This document shows, one piece after another, positions 5,555 through 6,450 of a stretch of 6,450 nt of DNA. Each line of letters begins with the position of its first letter. The stretch's first letter is position 1. The translations under genes and the position numbers were made by a program. The DNA lies in contig JAGAFQ010000019.1 in the NCBI GenBank assembly GCA_017612495.1, forward strand, positions 1 through 6,450, in the 5' to 3' direction. This DNA is from Clostridia bacterium. GTDB lineage: Bacteria; Bacillota; Clostridia; Oscillospirales; CAG-272. The notes beneath the pieces were generated by a model. That model made no database searches. It was not told where the DNA came from and saw nothing but the letters and a program-made list of their open reading frames with translations.

Positions 5555-6450
5555 GTGGAAGACAAGAACAGACAAACAAGAATACCGCAAAGACCAAAGA
5601 GCAAGCCCGGCATCAATAGCACTTTGCGCCCGCAAACGCCGCCGATAAAAAAGGGCAATGCACCCAATGCAAAAGCAGAGAGCGCGGCGCCAAAAAGGAA
5701 TATAAACGCCGCAAACGTCAAAGCGGCAGAGCGGCCGAAGCCGAAACCGCAACCGAAACAAAAGCCGAAACCGCAAACAAAACCGCAAACAAAACCGAAA
5801 AAGATCAAAAAGCCGAAAAGAACTTATACGCCCGAACAGATAAAGGCGAGAAAAGAAAAGCGCGCAAAAGCGGCGAAACTGATTTTGACCGTTATCGGAA
5901 CGGCAGCCGTTTTGGCGGCACTCGTATTTTGTTTTATCAAATTCTTTGTGGTAAAAGAAATAACAGTCACCGGCTCAAAGCGATACAGTGACGAAGAAAT
6001 AATCGAGGCATCGCAAATCGAATACGGAGTGAATACCGTCTTCGGTGTAAAGGGAAAAAATGCGAGCAAAAACATAACGTCAAAAAGCCCGTATATCCTA
6101 AAAGCGATCATTAAGCGCCATCTGCCCTCAAAGATCGAGATAAAGCTTGAAGAATGTGATGCCGAATACTATTTCAAACTCGGCGATGAATTCTTCATTA
6201 CCGATAAGGCGCTCAAGATACTCGAAAAGATCAACGTCTCCTCGGAAGCGCAGATATCTCTTTACGGTCTGAAAGAGATCGTACCAAAACGCATAAAAGA
6301 GGCGTTTGTCGGCGAAGAAATTACGTTCTATGACGATTACTATTCGGAATATATCAAGGAATTTTTATCGCTGATATCCGAGTGCGAAATGTACGGCAAG
6401 ATAACGGCGGTGAATGCCGAAAGCAAGTTTAATATCAAAGTAAAATATGA
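5555..6450 (+). CDS. divIB: Cell division protein DivIB/FtsQ, POTRA domain, 3'-truncated
   Basis: DivIB/FtsQ is a bitopic membrane protein that forms the divisome core with FtsL and DivIC/FtsB. The frame is open without a stop from GTG 5555 to the window end (298 codons seen) and its first in-frame ATG lies near the end, so an ATG-only gene caller would miss it. Residues 1-108 are cytoplasmic, basic and of low complexity, with a Lys/Pro/Gln/Thr repeat at 61-89. One membrane segment (about 109-133, LILTVIGTAAVLAALVFCFI) is followed by a POTRA-like domain (about 132-201: VKEITVTGSKRYSDEEII, then SPYILKAIIKRHLPSKIEIK, then LEE). FKLGDEFFITD then opens the beta domain, as in the family. The family call rests on this topology, the POTRA pattern and the place after murG. 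ftsQ is an equally valid name. The C-terminal end lies outside the window. Confidence 0.9.
   Translation, partial: MEDKNRQTRIPQRPKSKPGINSTLRPQTPPIKKGNAPNAKAESAAPKRNINAANVKAAERPKPKPQPKQKPKPQTKPQTKPKKIKKPKRTYTPEQIKARKEKRAKAAKLILTVIGTAAVLAALVFCFIKFFVVKEITVTGSKRYSDEEIIEASQIEYGVNTVFGVKGKNASKNITSKSPYILKAIIKRHLPSKIEIKLEECDAEYYFKLGDEFFITDKALKILEKINVSSEAQISLYGLKEIVPKRIKEAFVGEEITFYDDYYSEYIKEFLSLISECEMYGKITAVNAESKFNIKVKY
5768..5791 (+). repeat. 12-base tandem repeat in the divIB tail coding region
   Basis: The unit AAACCGCAAACA (codons Lys-Pro-Gln-Thr) occurs twice in exact tandem. Partial copies flank it, as AAACCGCAACC from 5744 and AAACCG at 5792-5797. It lies within the Lys/Pro-rich stretch (5735-5821). 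The unit length is a multiple of three, so gain or loss of a copy would keep the frame and change only the tail length. Confidence 0.8.

Noticed and set aside
5529..5648. Small + strand frame from ATG 5529 (39 codons) overlapping the divIB start
   Set aside because: It has no Shine-Dalgarno sequence, only A/T-rich bases upstream, and no recognisable product. It overlaps the divIB frame, which is better supported.
5407..5808. Minus-strand open frame with Gly/Phe/Cys-rich repeats opposite the end of murG and the divIB tail
   Set aside because: The repetitive protein is only the antisense reading of the Lys/Pro/Gln codon repeats of divIB. The + strand has a membrane segment and POTRA domain in the same continuous frame.
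1..6450. A new defence, mobile or secondary-metabolite system
   Set aside because: All six coding regions are recognisable peptidoglycan or division genes that nearly fill the window, with no inverted repeats of insertion elements, tRNA, att-like repeats or unexplained long stretch.

Overview
The window is a stretch of a bacterial division and cell wall (dcw) gene cluster. All six genes lie on the + strand, in the order murE (3' part) - murF - mraY - ftsW - murG - divIB/ftsQ (5' part). No RNA gene, mobile element, CRISPR array or phage remnant is visible. Almost every base is coding, and the largest gap between genes is 43 bases.

The sequence suggests a Bacillota-type, Clostridia-like bacterium. 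The MraY is short (335 aa), the SEDS protein carries an EKHLSGT segment, the last gene is a DivIB-like POTRA protein with a long basic tail, and base composition is moderate. This placement is inference, and I cannot name a genus. The DNPR motif in MurE predicts meso-diaminopimelate in the peptidoglycan.

Layout: 2-625 is the C-terminal part of MurE. 644-2083 is murF. 2076-3083 is mraY, overlapping murF by 8 bases. 3101-4405 is ftsW (spoVE/ftsW type). 4402-5511 is murG, overlapping ftsW by 4 bases (ATGA). 5555-6450 is divIB/ftsQ, starting at GTG and running off the window end. This last gene is easily missed because it has no early ATG.

How the genes work together: MurE and MurF complete the UDP-MurNAc-pentapeptide in the cytoplasm. 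MraY transfers it to undecaprenyl phosphate to make lipid I, and MurG adds GlcNAc to make lipid II. FtsW polymerises lipid II at the septum, and DivIB/FtsQ is a bitopic divisome scaffold protein. Overlaps and short gaps point to one transcript with translational coupling. A possible extra promoter lies just before divIB.

I found no previously undescribed system. The points worth a second look are modest: murD is absent between mraY and ftsW, and murC/murB are absent between murG and divIB; DivIB has a long Lys/Pro tail with tandem codon repeats; FtsW has an extended basic N-terminal tail whose codons form two GC-rich hairpins; and a perfect TATAAT sits in the murG-divIB gap.
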